A stretch of 64,000 nt of DNA from Hemileia vastatrix (Eukaryota; Basidiomycota; Pucciniomycetes; Pucciniales; Zaghouaniaceae). The notes under the pieces are model-generated. The model ran no database searches, was not told the DNA's origin, and saw only the letters and a list, made by a program, of their open reading frames with translations. Each line of letters opens with the position of its first letter. The first letter of the stretch is position 1. The stretch lies in contig JASXTE010000017.1 in assembly GCA_030280995.1 (NCBI GenBank), positions 17,972,998 to 18,036,997 of the forward strand, written 5' to 3'. This document shows, piece after piece, positions 1 through 10,463 of the stretch. The position numbers and the translations under genes are program-made.

Positions 1-686
1 CATGAGATTAAAATCTATTTAAGTTGTGATTTGCATAATATTCATGGAAGCTTAAAAAATCCTTACCCAGCTTCTTCTGCAAAAAGGAAAGAGATCAAAG
101 ACAACATTAAGATTTTGTTAGAAATGGGTAATGTTGAAGAAGTAGACACAAAACCTAAGTATTGTGTTATATCACCAGTTTTGATCTCTTATGAAAAAAA
201 TAAGGCAAGATTATGTGGTGATTACAGAGCTCTGAATTCATTCACTGTGGATGATATTTACCCTCTCCCAAGTATAGCTTCTATCCATGCTACCTTACAA
301 AGCGTAAAATATATTTCCTGTCTGGATGGAAACAAGTGATACCACCAGATTGTAAATCATTTAAACAAATTACCAAGGTTTGATATACACTCTGGTACTA
401 AATCTTTTATTCATATGCAACAAATTTGTAAAAAGCATGCAGAAGAATGCATTCAAAAAGCATTTGAATATGAGAAAAAATGGGATAAAGCTCAAAAAGA
501 ATTTGAATTCAAAAGAGGAGATGAAATCCTAATTTCAACACAATATTTTAACTTAAAAGGTAATTTTAAATTAAAAAATCCTTTTTGAGGACCTTTTCTA
601 GTCAATAAAATTGTTGGTAATAATGATGTGAAATTTATATTATATGCCCCATATTATAGGAAACATCCTGTTTTCCCTATCTCATT
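1..686 (+). pseudogene. Ty3/Gypsy copy 0, internally deleted pol remnant
   Basis: Remnant of a chromodomain-type Ty3 polyprotein on the + strand. Positions 31-339 encode the N-terminal part of reverse transcriptase (PYPASSAKRKEIKDN, then RLCGDYRALNSF) and stop at a TGA right after CLDGNK. From about 345 the sequence jumps to the region downstream of integrase (LPRFDIHSGTKSF, KHAEECIQKAFEYEKK, RKHPVFPIS), so the rest of RT, RNase H and most of integrase is deleted. The frame is broken again by a TGA near 585. The copy is cut at 686 by an inverted-repeat element and resumes at 14,327 with the chromodomain. The same domain order is intact in the 5,364-9,041 frame, which I used as the comparison. 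Confidence 0.85.
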
Positions 687-722
687 CACCACACAATATT
701 TGGGGGGGACTTGCTAGCAAGT
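687..722. repeat. Left terminal inverted repeat of the CACTA-like element
   Basis: CACCACACAATATTTGGGGG followed by ACTTGCTAGCAAGT. It pairs with 14,288-14,323. The next 130 bp hold recurring GAACTCAGACTGAACT-type subterminal motifs that reappear in the short relative at 14,545. Confidence 0.75.
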
Positions 723-3700
723 ACTCAACTCAAACTTAGATACAGCACAGATGGAACTCAGACTGAACTTATAATGAACTGATACTTAAATTTACTTTGA
801 ACTCATCTTGAGCTCTTAACTAATAATGGATGAGTCTGTGCTGGAATAATAGTGAAAGTTTAATGAATAATTTATAGAAGTATTGACAAGGGCAGATTAA
901 GAATCTGATCCATTCACAGAATTTTTTTCATAAAACACAATTTAATTTTCATTTTGAATTTCACTTGACCATTAAAAAGACTGAAAATTATACTATATAT
1001 TTAAAAAGCATCACTTTTAACCTCTCTAATGATTTTATTAGTTTTTTTTTTTTGAAAAAATATGTAACAAGATCAGTGGTTCTTTTTATTGATAACTCCT
1101 TTTAACCAAGAATTTGAAGGTTTAATTTTTTAATTTAAACCATATTACCTGATTTTTTTTGTATTTTTATTATTTCTGATTATGTAATATAAATATTTTC
1201 AGTTCAATGGGTTTATTTAAAAAAAATTGAACCATCAAAATTCTTAAGTATTTTATTCTACAACACTGTGAAAAGACTCATAATCAAAAAAATAAAAGAT
1301 AGATATATGTTTTCCTAATTTCTGTTTTTATGAAGTCTTCTCATAGCTTCTTTACAATAAGCACTAATAATTAATAAATAGTTTTATTATAAGTTTAGAA
1401 AGAAGTATAATTCTTATACCAGTGGATTTTAATCAATTCTTTTACATTTTTATAAGCAAGAAGATGATTAAAATTAAAAGAAAATATATTTTTGCTCTTT
1501 TTTGTTCTATTGAATATTTAAATACTAAGAATTTTTGCAATATACATTTATTCAATGTAATACATATATGATATTCTGGAACTTTTCATGATTTTTTTCA
1601 TCAAAATTTCATGTAAATATGATTATTTGGTAGAGTAATCTCATGAGTTGAAATAATAAATCACTACTCAGTAAATTTTTCATATGAAAAACTGAAATTC
1701 AAGCTAGATGTAAAGCTTTAAAGATAATAAAAAAAGTAGTAAAAATTTATTTAAACTTTAATTTTAGTGCTTGATTTTGTTTCAATGATGTATTGTGGGA
1801 TAAATTCAGTGTCAACTTGGGAATAAGCACCATATATTTTGCAAAGTGTTATCATGTTAAAAAATGTGCTTCAGATAAAAATTTTGATTGTATTATTGTT
1901 CAAGAACTGAGTTAAATAGGTAGAAGTGGTACTTCTTCATACTTCCATCAGTTTCAAATTGAAAAACTATTATAAGATATTTATTTTTTAAAAAAGACAC
2001 AATAGGTACTTTAGTTTATGCCCATGTAGCAAAGAAGCTGTAAAGGAAATCATATTTTGATTAAAAATAATATTATTGCATATTTAAAATGAATAGAAAA
2101 AATATTTCAATTCTATGGTGCTGAAAAAAAATTAAGTGAAATTTTTCAGGTTCACTTTTTTAGTCTTTAGAATAAAAGTTTTGATGGGAGTAATTCACAA
2201 CTGAACACTTACACACAATTCTAAAATTAAATATATGGGTTCAGGATCTATCAATGATTTATTGGAATAATGATATTCATTCTGATTGGTAGATCTTATA
2301 TGATATGTCTATTCAATTTCTAAGTGTATGAAAAACAATCCCTTTGATATTTTATTTAAAAAGAAGAATTTTAAAAATCTTCTTGAAATTAACCTTATCA
2401 CAAAGCAATACTGGAATGATTATATTGTTATAAAAATTAATTTAAATAGAATTATTTCAAATATTTATTGCATATTTAAAACAGAAATTAAATATTAAAA
2501 TTAAATTTTTATAGAAATATATATTGATTTAAAAGATATTTACTTATTTTTTTAAAAAAATTGCCAATTTTATCCTGTGAGACTTCCCTTCAACTTACAA
2601 ATATAAGTCTAAAAAATTAATATGATGCTCTGAAAACTCTATATAATTTTTACCTAAAGCAAAACTAATTTTTTGAAGTACTTCAAATCTAAGCAAAAGA
2701 GCTGATACCTTTTTTATATAATATAGTTGTATAAAATTAATTTTAAGTTATTTTCTTAATCTTCCATATAGAAAGAAATAATATCATTTTAATTTATTAT
2801 CAACTTAAAACTATGTTTTATATTATATTTTATCAAAATGATTCTTAATTTGTACCTATTTTCACAACTTCAAAGTATTTAATAAAAACATTTTGATATA
2901 AAAATATTATTATTTTTATATTTAAAAATACTTAATAAAAACTCTGAAAAATTCTAAATTTTTTCATGGCTTTACTTAGCTTGAACCACAATTGGAAACA
3001 TGATTTCATTGAGAGTTAAATCTATGTTCCACCAAAAACATGATAAATATTTTTTTGAAAAAGTATATCGTCATCGCAATGAATAAAACTAGTAAAAGAA
3101 AGGACTCAGAAATTTTTTTCTGTTACTGAATATATTATCATAAATATATTTAAATAGATAAATTATTAAAGTTTCTTCAATTTTCAGTTATTTCAGTCAA
3201 TTATCCAGTTATATATTGTAATCACATAACAGGAAATGAAGCTAAATGGTTATATATGTAGATAGATATTTTCTTCAAAATTTACTTGAATTATTTAATT
3301 TAATTCAAAGATATTTATAATCTAACCAAAATATTTTACTATTTAATTTAAAAATAAATACAATAAACTCATAAAATACATAAGTTCAATTTTTTTAAAT
3401 TTCTTTAAATGTTTTTTTTAGTTTTCAACTTTTTGCTACAATTTTCCTATTATATTATTTATTTATATAATGTAAACTTATCAGAAGCATACTGTCAATT
3501 ATTGGGTAAAAAATCAAAAAAAATATTATTTTGTTACCAATTATTTTATTATAATACTTTCTTAGTGTTAAAGTGCATTTTAATTAAAAAATATTAAATA
3601 AAGATGTATAAACTATAGGTTTAAGATCAAAAATATCAATCATTTGTCATATTGAAAGAGTAGAGCTATAGATTGAGGAAGTGGACTCTGATGTTTTCCC

Positions 3701-4191
3701 AAAGAATATAGTACACTCTCCAATTATTTTGCTACCTAAATTGACAACCTTGAAATCTCTCCACACAAATTTTTCTACCTTGTTGTTTCTGTTAATTCTA
3801 TTACCATCCCCCACCCTTTTATTGCCCTCCTGATACATTTGCTACACCCTCTAAGCTTCAAAATCCAAGTTTAAGTCCTCCTCAATTTTCCCCTCCACTC
3901 TATTTTCACTTTTGACACACCTAAACCCCTTTTGCTACCATCCTGATCCCTCACCACTCTTTTCTTACCTCCCCCTACCCTACCCCACCCCAATTCACCC
4001 ATTCAATTTTCATCCAACCCCAATGGCTTTCTGAATCACCCCCTTTTCTTCCTATAGAGTAAAAGGGGTTAGAAGGGGAGAAGAAGCAGTGATATCAAGA
4101 AATTGGTGGTGGAAAACGGTGAAGAGGGGAATATATAGGGTGTCATGGGGAGAAAAATAAGTGAGGAGGGGTGGAGAAGGGGGAATAAGGG
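723..4191. other. AT-rich interior of the CACTA-like element, no gene recognised
   Basis: Very AT-rich DNA with stops in all frames. The only open stretches are short (3,409-3,597 + and 3,647-3,838 -) and show no domain or motif. Around 3,780-4,190 the composition changes to C-rich and then G-rich tracts, but no product is recognisable. The interior resumes at 13,363 after the nested Ty3 element. Confidence 0.6.
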
Positions 4192-5330
4192 TGTCGGTCA
4201 GTCGTCTAGAAGAGGTAAGAAAAAGAGGAGAAAAAGGAGGAGAGAAGGAGGAGGACAAGGGAAAATAAAGAAATAAACCAAAAAAATATATATTTAATTT
4301 ATTTGAGAGGGAAACAACGGTGAGCAACTTTGAGAGGTGACAAAAACTTAGATTTTATTAACAATAATATTATTAAATGTAAGGGTTCTGCGCAGCAAAC
4401 AATTTTAATTACTATCAGACTTAAAGCAACCTTTGATTTGTTGTATAGAATTTAAATTAGATTTTTATTACTAATAAAAAAAATATAAACGTAATAAATT
4501 GGTTATTTAATTTGTTGAGTGTGTAATAAGTGATGATGCTACAGGGGATTATCCAAGGCCCTTTTATAGGCAATGGGTCCTCTGAAGCGCTACTATCTTT
4601 GTAAATACAATGATTAGAATGGAATAAAACAAATATATCAAAAGAGTAAATGAAACATAACAATATAGAGAAAAACATGAAACAAATAATTAAAACCCCA
4701 ATTAAGAATCCAATTTCCCCGCCATTAATTCCCAAATCAGTAAGTGACAATAGTGAATAACTAAACAAGATTGGAAACATAGGAACTATGAGAAATATAA
4801 TTCCAAACAGATGGTACATTCTGATTAAAGGACATTTTAAGTGAAACAAAAAATAATTTGATGCAACAAAACAAACAATTAATCTCAATTTAGTCCAAAT
4901 TAATTTATTTGTTTTTTCTAAAACAATTAAGGGTCAAAAGAAGCGTCATTAATTATTGTTTAGTATCATATGAGAGGTATTATTTAATATATAAATTTAA
5001 GTAATTAATTTAAATATATTATAAATCAATTTTACACTTGTAATTATAATATATGTTTTTCAATTAATTAAATATAAATTTATAATTATTAAATACATAA
5101 AAATGCGCCATTATTTGTAGAATATATTATATTATGCTCAATTTAATTGTATATAAAAATATATATAACCAATAAATTTAATGTAACACTTGTATATAAT
5201 AAAATTCTTATATAATTTCATTATGCAATAAAATATTAAGTTATATTCATTAAATACAAGTCTTACCCACTCTTTAAGGTTTTATAATTTATATATCATT
5301 TACTGGACTCCTGGAATAGCCTGGCTGACA
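4192..5330 (-). repeat. 3' LTR of Ty3 element 1
   Basis: Runs from TGTCGGTCAG to CCTGGCTGACA as read on the + strand and matches 12,219-13,357 in length and almost completely in sequence. The copies differ by T/G and C/T substitutions in the segment downstream of the shared GGGTTCTGCGCAGC. Confidence 0.93.
4561..4568 (-). promoter_or_regulatory. TATA box in the 3' LTR
   Basis: Minus strand CCTATAAAAGGGCC. The equivalent site is in the 5' LTR at 12,588-12,595 and, with the same flanking bases, in both LTRs of element 2 (27,636-27,643 and 35,437-35,444). Conservation between two diverged elements supports it as the core promoter. Confidence 0.7.
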
Positions 5331-5342
5331 CTCCCTCACTCT
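5331..5342 (-). other. Polypurine tract of Ty3 element 1
   Basis: Minus strand AGAGTGAGGGAG sits directly upstream of the 3' LTR. Equivalent purine tracts adjoin the LTRs of the related copies near 28,151, 20,992 and 15,000. Confidence 0.7.
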
Positions 5343-5363
5343 AAAAAAACAATAAAAAAAATG

Positions 5364-8300
5364 CTAAGATTTTTTCTTTTTGTATTTTTTCAACAGAGCA
5401 GGCAGATTTGAAATTACCTTGCCAGGTATCCATGCATCATGTTCAGATGATTTGTTCTTATATCTCAATAAATATTCAGTACCTCTTTCAGAAGTGATAA
5501 TTCTATCATTGAGAATTTTATCAATTTCTGCTGTTTCTGTGACTTCCTGAGGGTTCTTCTTAGGTCTTCCTCTTCTTTTTGGAAATAAGTCACTGTTGGA
5601 AGCATAAGGTTTAAGTAAAGAAATGGGAAAAACAGGATGTTTCCTATCATATGGAGAATACAATAAAACTTCTACTGCATTATCACCCACCATTCTTTTA
5701 ACAAAAAATGGTCCTACAAAAGGATCTTTTAATTTGTGGTTACCTTGTAAATTGAAATGGACAGTAGAGATCAACACTTCATCACCCTTGTTAAATGTGT
5801 ATTCTTTATGGGATTTATCCCATCTTTTCTTTTCATATTCAAATGCTTTATCAATACAACTCTGAGCATGTTTTCTGCATAGCTGTTGCATTTGCATAAA
5901 AGATTTTACACCAGGGTGTAGTTCCAACTTAGGTAATTTATTATTGAGAATCTGAGCAGGAGTGTTTGGGACATAACCTAACCAAAGCTCAAAAGGCTTT
6001 TTCTCAGTGACAGAATGAACAGTGCTATTATATGCAAATTCAAGACCAGGCAAAAGAGTGACCCAATCATGAGTAAATCTGTCATTGTCTTTATATTCTA
6101 AACCAAAGGCACAATACCTTCTAATCATATCTTCCAGAGTTTGAATCATTCTTTCAGCTAGACCATCAGTCTGAGGATGGTGAGCTGTAGACAATTTTAA
6201 CTCACAGCCACAAATATCCATCAAAGAGGTCCAAAACTCAGAAGTGAATTTTGGATCCCTATCAGAGATAATGGCTTTTGGAAAACCAATAATATTAAAC
6301 ATGTAAGACCACCATAAGAAAGCTAATTCTTTGGTGGATACATCTTTGTGGGTTGGAATAAATTTGCACATTTTTGTGAATCTATCCACTATTACCCAAC
6401 AAGAGTTAAAGCTGTCTTTACCTGCAACAGGAAGACCAGTGACAAAATCCATATTAATGATTTGCCAGGGAGCACTATGTGCTTCAATATGTTGTAATAA
6501 CCCTGCTCTCTTACCTGTTAACCTTTTAGATTTTTGGCAGGAATCACAAGATTCAACATATAATTTTGTGTCTTCAGACATATTAGCCCACCATGCAGTG
6601 TTTTTGATTCTATTCAATGTTTTTTCAAGATCAAAATGACCAGCTAATATGTCATCATGACAAAGTTTGAGGATAGTTTCTTTCATTGAAGGAGGAATAA
6701 CAATTACATTGGTAAGCTTCCTTCTATAATATATATAACCATCTTCAATAGAAAACTTTCCTTTATTTAAAGCATTTTGGTACTTTGCAGGAAGAGTTTT
6801 TATTAATGCTTGAATTGAAGCATTCTTAGGATCATTCAAAATAGTAACTAATTTATTTAAGTCAGAATCATTATCATATGAATCCAGTATTAACTGTAAT
6901 AACTCTTCTTCCATATCAACTATAAATATACCATGTATATGAACAGTGTCATCCTCAGGTACATAAGCAGGATTGGAGTCATTATTTGGCAGAGGCAATC
7001 TGGAGAGCATATCAACATTAGAGTGAACATTTCCAGCTCTGTGGATAATAGTCATCCTTCCTCTGTATTCCTGAACAGCAAGTTGCCACCTGAACATATG
7101 TCTGTTAGGTGTTTTGAGGTTTAAGAGAGATTTCACAGCACTACAGTCAGTTACCAACTCAAATTTTTGGTCATCCAAGTAGTAATGAAGTTTCTCAAGA
7201 GCCCAAACAACTGCTAAGCACTCCAATTGAGTGGCACCATATTTCAATTCACTATTTCTTAAGGTTCTTGAAATATAACAAATTACAACCTCTGAGGATT
7301 TATCATTAATAATTTGCTTTTGGTGAAGGGCAGCACCCAGACCAATAAAGCTAGCATCTGTATAAAGTACAAATGGTTTGTTAAAATCTGGAAGAGCCAA
7401 TATAGGAGCTGTCATTAAGCAACTTTTCAATGTATTAAAAGTTTTCTGACAGTCATTATTGCAGAGAAAAGCAACATCTTTTCTGGTTAGTTTTGTAAGA
7501 GGCAAGGCTATGACCTGATAATTTTTAATATATTGTCTATAATAGCCACACATACCCAAAAAACTTTGGATTTCTCTTACAGAAGTTGGTGCTTTCACAT
7601 TTTGAATGGCAGCAACTTTATTATGGTCTACACAAATTTGTAAGCCTGACACAACATGGCCAAGGACTTTCAAAGATTGAAAACCAAATTTACACTTTTT
7701 TAAAGATAAGGTCATATTGATTTCATCCATTTTTTGGAAAACTCTATTCAAGTGAATCATATGTTCATCAAAAGTTTTAGAAAAAACAATAATATCATCA
7801 ATATAAACCATGAGCCAACCTTCAATAATTTCTTGATGGAAAGTGTTATCCATGACTTTCTGGAAAACTGAAGGAGCATTTTTAGGGCCAAATGGCATCC
7901 TAACATACTTATATATTCCTATATGAGTAGCAATAAGCAAACAATTTTGAGAATTTTTCTCAACTGGAACTTGATGATAACCTTTATTACCATCCAGACA
8001 ACTAATAAATTTTGCACCTTGCAAGGTAGCATGTATTGAATTAATTCTGGGTAAAGGAAAGATATCATCAACAGTATAAGTATTTAAAGCTCTGTAATCT
8101 CCACATAATCTAGCTTTATCTTTTTCATATGAAATCAAGACTGGGGAGATGACACAATATTTGGGGGTGACATCCACTTTCTCAATGATATTCATTTTCA
8201 ATAATGTTTCAATATTATCTTCAATATCTTTTCTTTTTGATGGAGAAGCAGGATATGGTTTTTTCTTAAGGGAAGGAGGAATATCACTCAAATTACAGGA

Positions 8301-9041
8301 TAAGGTAATTTTCATCTCTTCCTGAACAATTCCCAAGACATGAGAACCATGAGCAAAAGCCATAGGGAAAGAGGTAATAGAGGCAACAATAGAATCCTTT
8401 TGTTCATTAGTCAAATGATCACCAAAAGAAGCGGTATTTATTTCATGTAATAAATCATCCATTTCAGTTGTTGTTCTACCTTTACATTGGGTCAGTGAGT
8501 TACAAGATTTCAACAAATGCCCAGAAGGTTTAGGAGGAGAAATTTTGAATTTTCTTTTCCCATTCATTCCTAAGGTAAAGCAATTATTTGCTGGGTCCAG
8601 TTTCACACCAAAAATGGTTAAAATATCATTTCCCATAATAAACCAATTGCTCAAATTATCATTTTTCATGACAACAAACTCACAAATAGCTCTGACAAAA
8701 CCACCATTATATTTGAAGAATACAGAGGTTTTGTATTTGCCAATAGGAAATAAGGTAGAACCATACCCTCTCCATTTTTCAGAAGTTATAGGCAATAATT
8801 TACTCAAATATTCCTTATCCACTGAAGCCAAAGCTTTTTCAGATACTACACTTCCTCCAGCACCAGAATCAAGAACTACATCAACATTTTTACCATTAAT
8901 GATAACAGGTGCCTTTAAAGGGGATATAGGAATAGAATTGTTAGTAATATCTTTAATTATCTCAGCATTTTCTACTGAAGATAAATTCAATACACAATCT
9001 TCAGATATATTATTTAAATAATGGACATCATGTTCCAACAT
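5364..9041 (-). CDS. pol: Pol polyprotein: protease, RT, RNase H, integrase, chromodomain
   Basis: Uninterrupted 1,225-codon frame. Domains in order: aspartic protease with DSG at 58-60; RT about 260-450 with RLCGDYRALN at 311-320 and catalytic YIDD at 413-416; RNase H about 556-680 (YTDAS, then TDCSAVKSLL); integrase zinc finger H795, H802, C832, C835; integrase core D865, D927, E963; chromodomain about 1,175-1,225 (TEYLLRYKNKSSEHDAWIPG). All catalytic residues of the three core enzymes are present. The frame stays open 31 codons upstream of the first ATG to the TAA that ends gag, and gag is in the same frame, so translation is probably as a Gag-Pol fusion. The ATG used here may not be a real start. 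Confidence 0.95.
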   Translation of the reverse strand: MLEHDVHYLNNISEDCVLNLSSVENAEIIKDITNNSIPISPLKAPVIINGKNVDVVLDSGAGGSVVSEKALASVDKEYLSKLLPITSEKWRGYGSTLFPIGKYKTSVFFKYNGGFVRAICEFVVMKNDNLSNWFIMGNDILTIFGVKLDPANNCFTLGMNGKRKFKISPPKPSGHLLKSCNSLTQCKGRTTTEMDDLLHEINTASFGDHLTNEQKDSIVASITSFPMAFAHGSHVLGIVQEEMKITLSCNLSDIPPSLKKKPYPASPSKRKDIEDNIETLLKMNIIEKVDVTPKYCVISPVLISYEKDKARLCGDYRALNTYTVDDIFPLPRINSIHATLQGAKFISCLDGNKGYHQVPVEKNSQNCLLIATHIGIYKYVRMPFGPKNAPSVFQKVMDNTFHQEIIEGWLMVYIDDIIVFSKTFDEHMIHLNRVFQKMDEINMTLSLKKCKFGFQSLKVLGHVVSGLQICVDHNKVAAIQNVKAPTSVREIQSFLGMCGYYRQYIKNYQVIALPLTKLTRKDVAFLCNNDCQKTFNTLKSCLMTAPILALPDFNKPFVLYTDASFIGLGAALHQKQIINDKSSEVVICYISRTLRNSELKYGATQLECLAVVWALEKLHYYLDDQKFELVTDCSAVKSLLNLKTPNRHMFRWQLAVQEYRGRMTIIHRAGNVHSNVDMLSRLPLPNNDSNPAYVPEDDTVHIHGIFIVDMEEELLQLILDSYDNDSDLNKLVTILNDPKNASIQALIKTLPAKYQNALNKGKFSIEDGYIYYRRKLTNVIVIPPSMKETILKLCHDDILAGHFDLEKTLNRIKNTAWWANMSEDTKLYVESCDSCQKSKRLTGKRAGLLQHIEAHSAPWQIINMDFVTGLPVAGKDSFNSCWVIVDRFTKMCKFIPTHKDVSTKELAFLWWSYMFNIIGFPKAIISDRDPKFTSEFWTSLMDICGCELKLSTAHHPQTDGLAERMIQTLEDMIRRYCAFGLEYKDNDRFTHDWVTLLPGLEFAYNSTVHSVTEKKPFELWLGYVPNTPAQILNNKLPKLELHPGVKSFMQMQQLCRKHAQSCIDKAFEYEKKRWDKSHKEYTFNKGDEVLISTVHFNLQGNHKLKDPFVGPFFVKRMVGDNAVEVLLYSPYDRKHPVFPISLLKPYASNSDLFPKRRGRPKKNPQEVTETAEIDKILNDRIITSERGTEYLLRYKNKSSEHDAWIPGKVISNLPALLKKYKKKKS

Positions 9042-9134
9042 TAAAACATCTTTAACAGATTCATTGTCATAGGAGATATTACTTTCACAGTCACTGGAAG
9101 AATTATTGACATCAAGTTCAATTTCATCAGTGTC

Positions 9135-10463
9135 TTAATTTTGTTCAACAAGATGAATTTTCTTGTCACAAACATGACCCTTCTGCCACGGTTTGTTACA
9201 TTTATAACAAGTATTTGTTGCATATTTTTTAGGTGCAACTGGGGCAGAGGGTTTACCAGATTTTTCTGGGAGCTTTATAGAAGGTTTATTCTGATCATTA
9301 TAAGATTTACTAAGGTAATTCTTTGGTTCATATCTATGGTTGAGTAGTACTTCATTACAGATGTTAATGAAAGAAGAATTTTCCCTTACATGCTCAGTTC
9401 TAGCAACAATCAAATCCCTAAGAGAATTTGGTAATTTATACAAGAATTTATCTCTCCAAATATCATAATCCATCTTTGGATCAATTGCTCTAAGGATTTT
9501 AGTTATTTTCATCAGAAAAACAATGGGCTTTTCAACAGAGGAGGATACATATCTAGTATTCTCATACAGTCTCTGCTGAGCTAACCTGAATTTTGAACCA
9601 CCAAACTGATTCTCAATCAAGGATTTCCAATCATTCCATGTATAATGATTGTTATCTAAGAGGACAGATTCATACCACATCAAGGCTACATTGGAAAATA
9701 AAGAAATTAGCTTAGAAACAATTTCCTCATCAGGTAGTTTATAAGATCTCTTTAAGTTATCAATTCTTTGGATAAAGTGTTGCCAATCAGAGGAAGAATC
9801 ACCATCAAAGGTAGGATATTGGTCTAACTTAGGCCAATTTTTCTGACTACTGGGATGGTCCACTTTTTGGTTTGAATTATTCATTAGTAATAATTCCTGA
9901 AGTTTAGCCAGGTGTTCAGAAATTTCATTATTTACAGAAACAGCTGGTGCATGACCATCACAAGATTTTTTGCTAGTAGCAAAAGATTTCACAGACTCAT
10001 TGTCAGTTTGTTTAATGGTTGAAATATGAGGAAGAAAGGATGAACTTTGTTCAGGTTTTTTCCCTTTATTTTTATGCAGCTTATTTGCAGAAATCTCATT
10101 TAATTCATTATTGATGGATAAGGTTGAGAACTTTTCCTGTAGGTCAGACACATAGTTTCTTATTCTTGGAATTTCAGACATCTGGTCATTTACTTTTGCA
10201 AGAGATAGAACATTTCTGTCCTCAGAAGCTGAGTGTTTGGTACTTAGTGCATGGAAATCATTTTTTAGCTTCTTAAACTCATTTTGTAGAGATTTTATTT
10301 CATTCTTGAATGAATAATTTTCCTCAATAAGGGGTTTCAATTCACTCAAGGTCTTATGTAGACTGATATTTCTATCTGAGATAGCTCTATTGTCACTTCT
10401 TATTTGTTTTTGTTGACTAAGAACAATATTCAAGGTTTCTTTGATTTTTAAATAAGCTGTATC
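9135..10463 (-). CDS. gag: Gag C-terminal portion: coiled coil, capsid-like domain, zinc knuckle
   Basis: Open frame in register with both the upstream gag segment and downstream pol. It holds a charged coiled-coil stretch, a retrotransposon Gag domain (DQYPTFDGDSSSDWQHF, then WYESVLLDNNHYTWNDWK) and a zinc knuckle CYKCNKPWQKGHVC, a form common in chromodomain Ty3 Gag. It follows an in-frame TAA at 10,464-10,466 and has no ATG at its 5' end. The matching region of element 2 reads through without a stop, so the segment is probably the continuation of one Gag protein interrupted by a nonsense codon, not a separate gene. It ends at a second in-frame TAA, 31 codons before the first pol ATG. Confidence 0.85.
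   Translation of the reverse strand, partial: DTAYLKIKETLNIVLSQQKQIRSDNRAISDRNISLHKTLSELKPLIEENYSFKNEIKSLQNEFKKLKNDFHALSTKHSASEDRNVLSLAKVNDQMSEIPRIRNYVSDLQEKFSTLSINNELNEISANKLHKNKGKKPEQSSSFLPHISTIKQTDNESVKSFATSKKSCDGHAPAVSVNNEISEHLAKLQELLLMNNSNQKVDHPSSQKNWPKLDQYPTFDGDSSSDWQHFIQRIDNLKRSYKLPDEEIVSKLISLFSNVALMWYESVLLDNNHYTWNDWKSLIENQFGGSKFRLAQQRLYENTRYVSSSVEKPIVFLMKITKILRAIDPKMDYDIWRDKFLYKLPNSLRDLIVARTEHVRENSSFINICNEVLLNHRYEPKNYLSKSYNDQNKPSIKLPEKSGKPSAPVAPKKYATNTCYKCNKPWQKGHVCDKKIHLVEQN

Noticed and set aside
4052..4327. 91-codon minus strand frame rich in Ser/Phe/Leu
   Set aside because: Crosses the edge of the Ty3 LTR at 4,192, so it combines unrelated sequences. Translation of a purine-rich tract.
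4457..4888. 143-codon hydrophobic open frame, repeated at 12,484-12,915
   Set aside because: It lies inside both LTRs of element 1 and spans the TATA box. Its duplication follows from LTR identity. No homologous frame in the LTRs of element 2.
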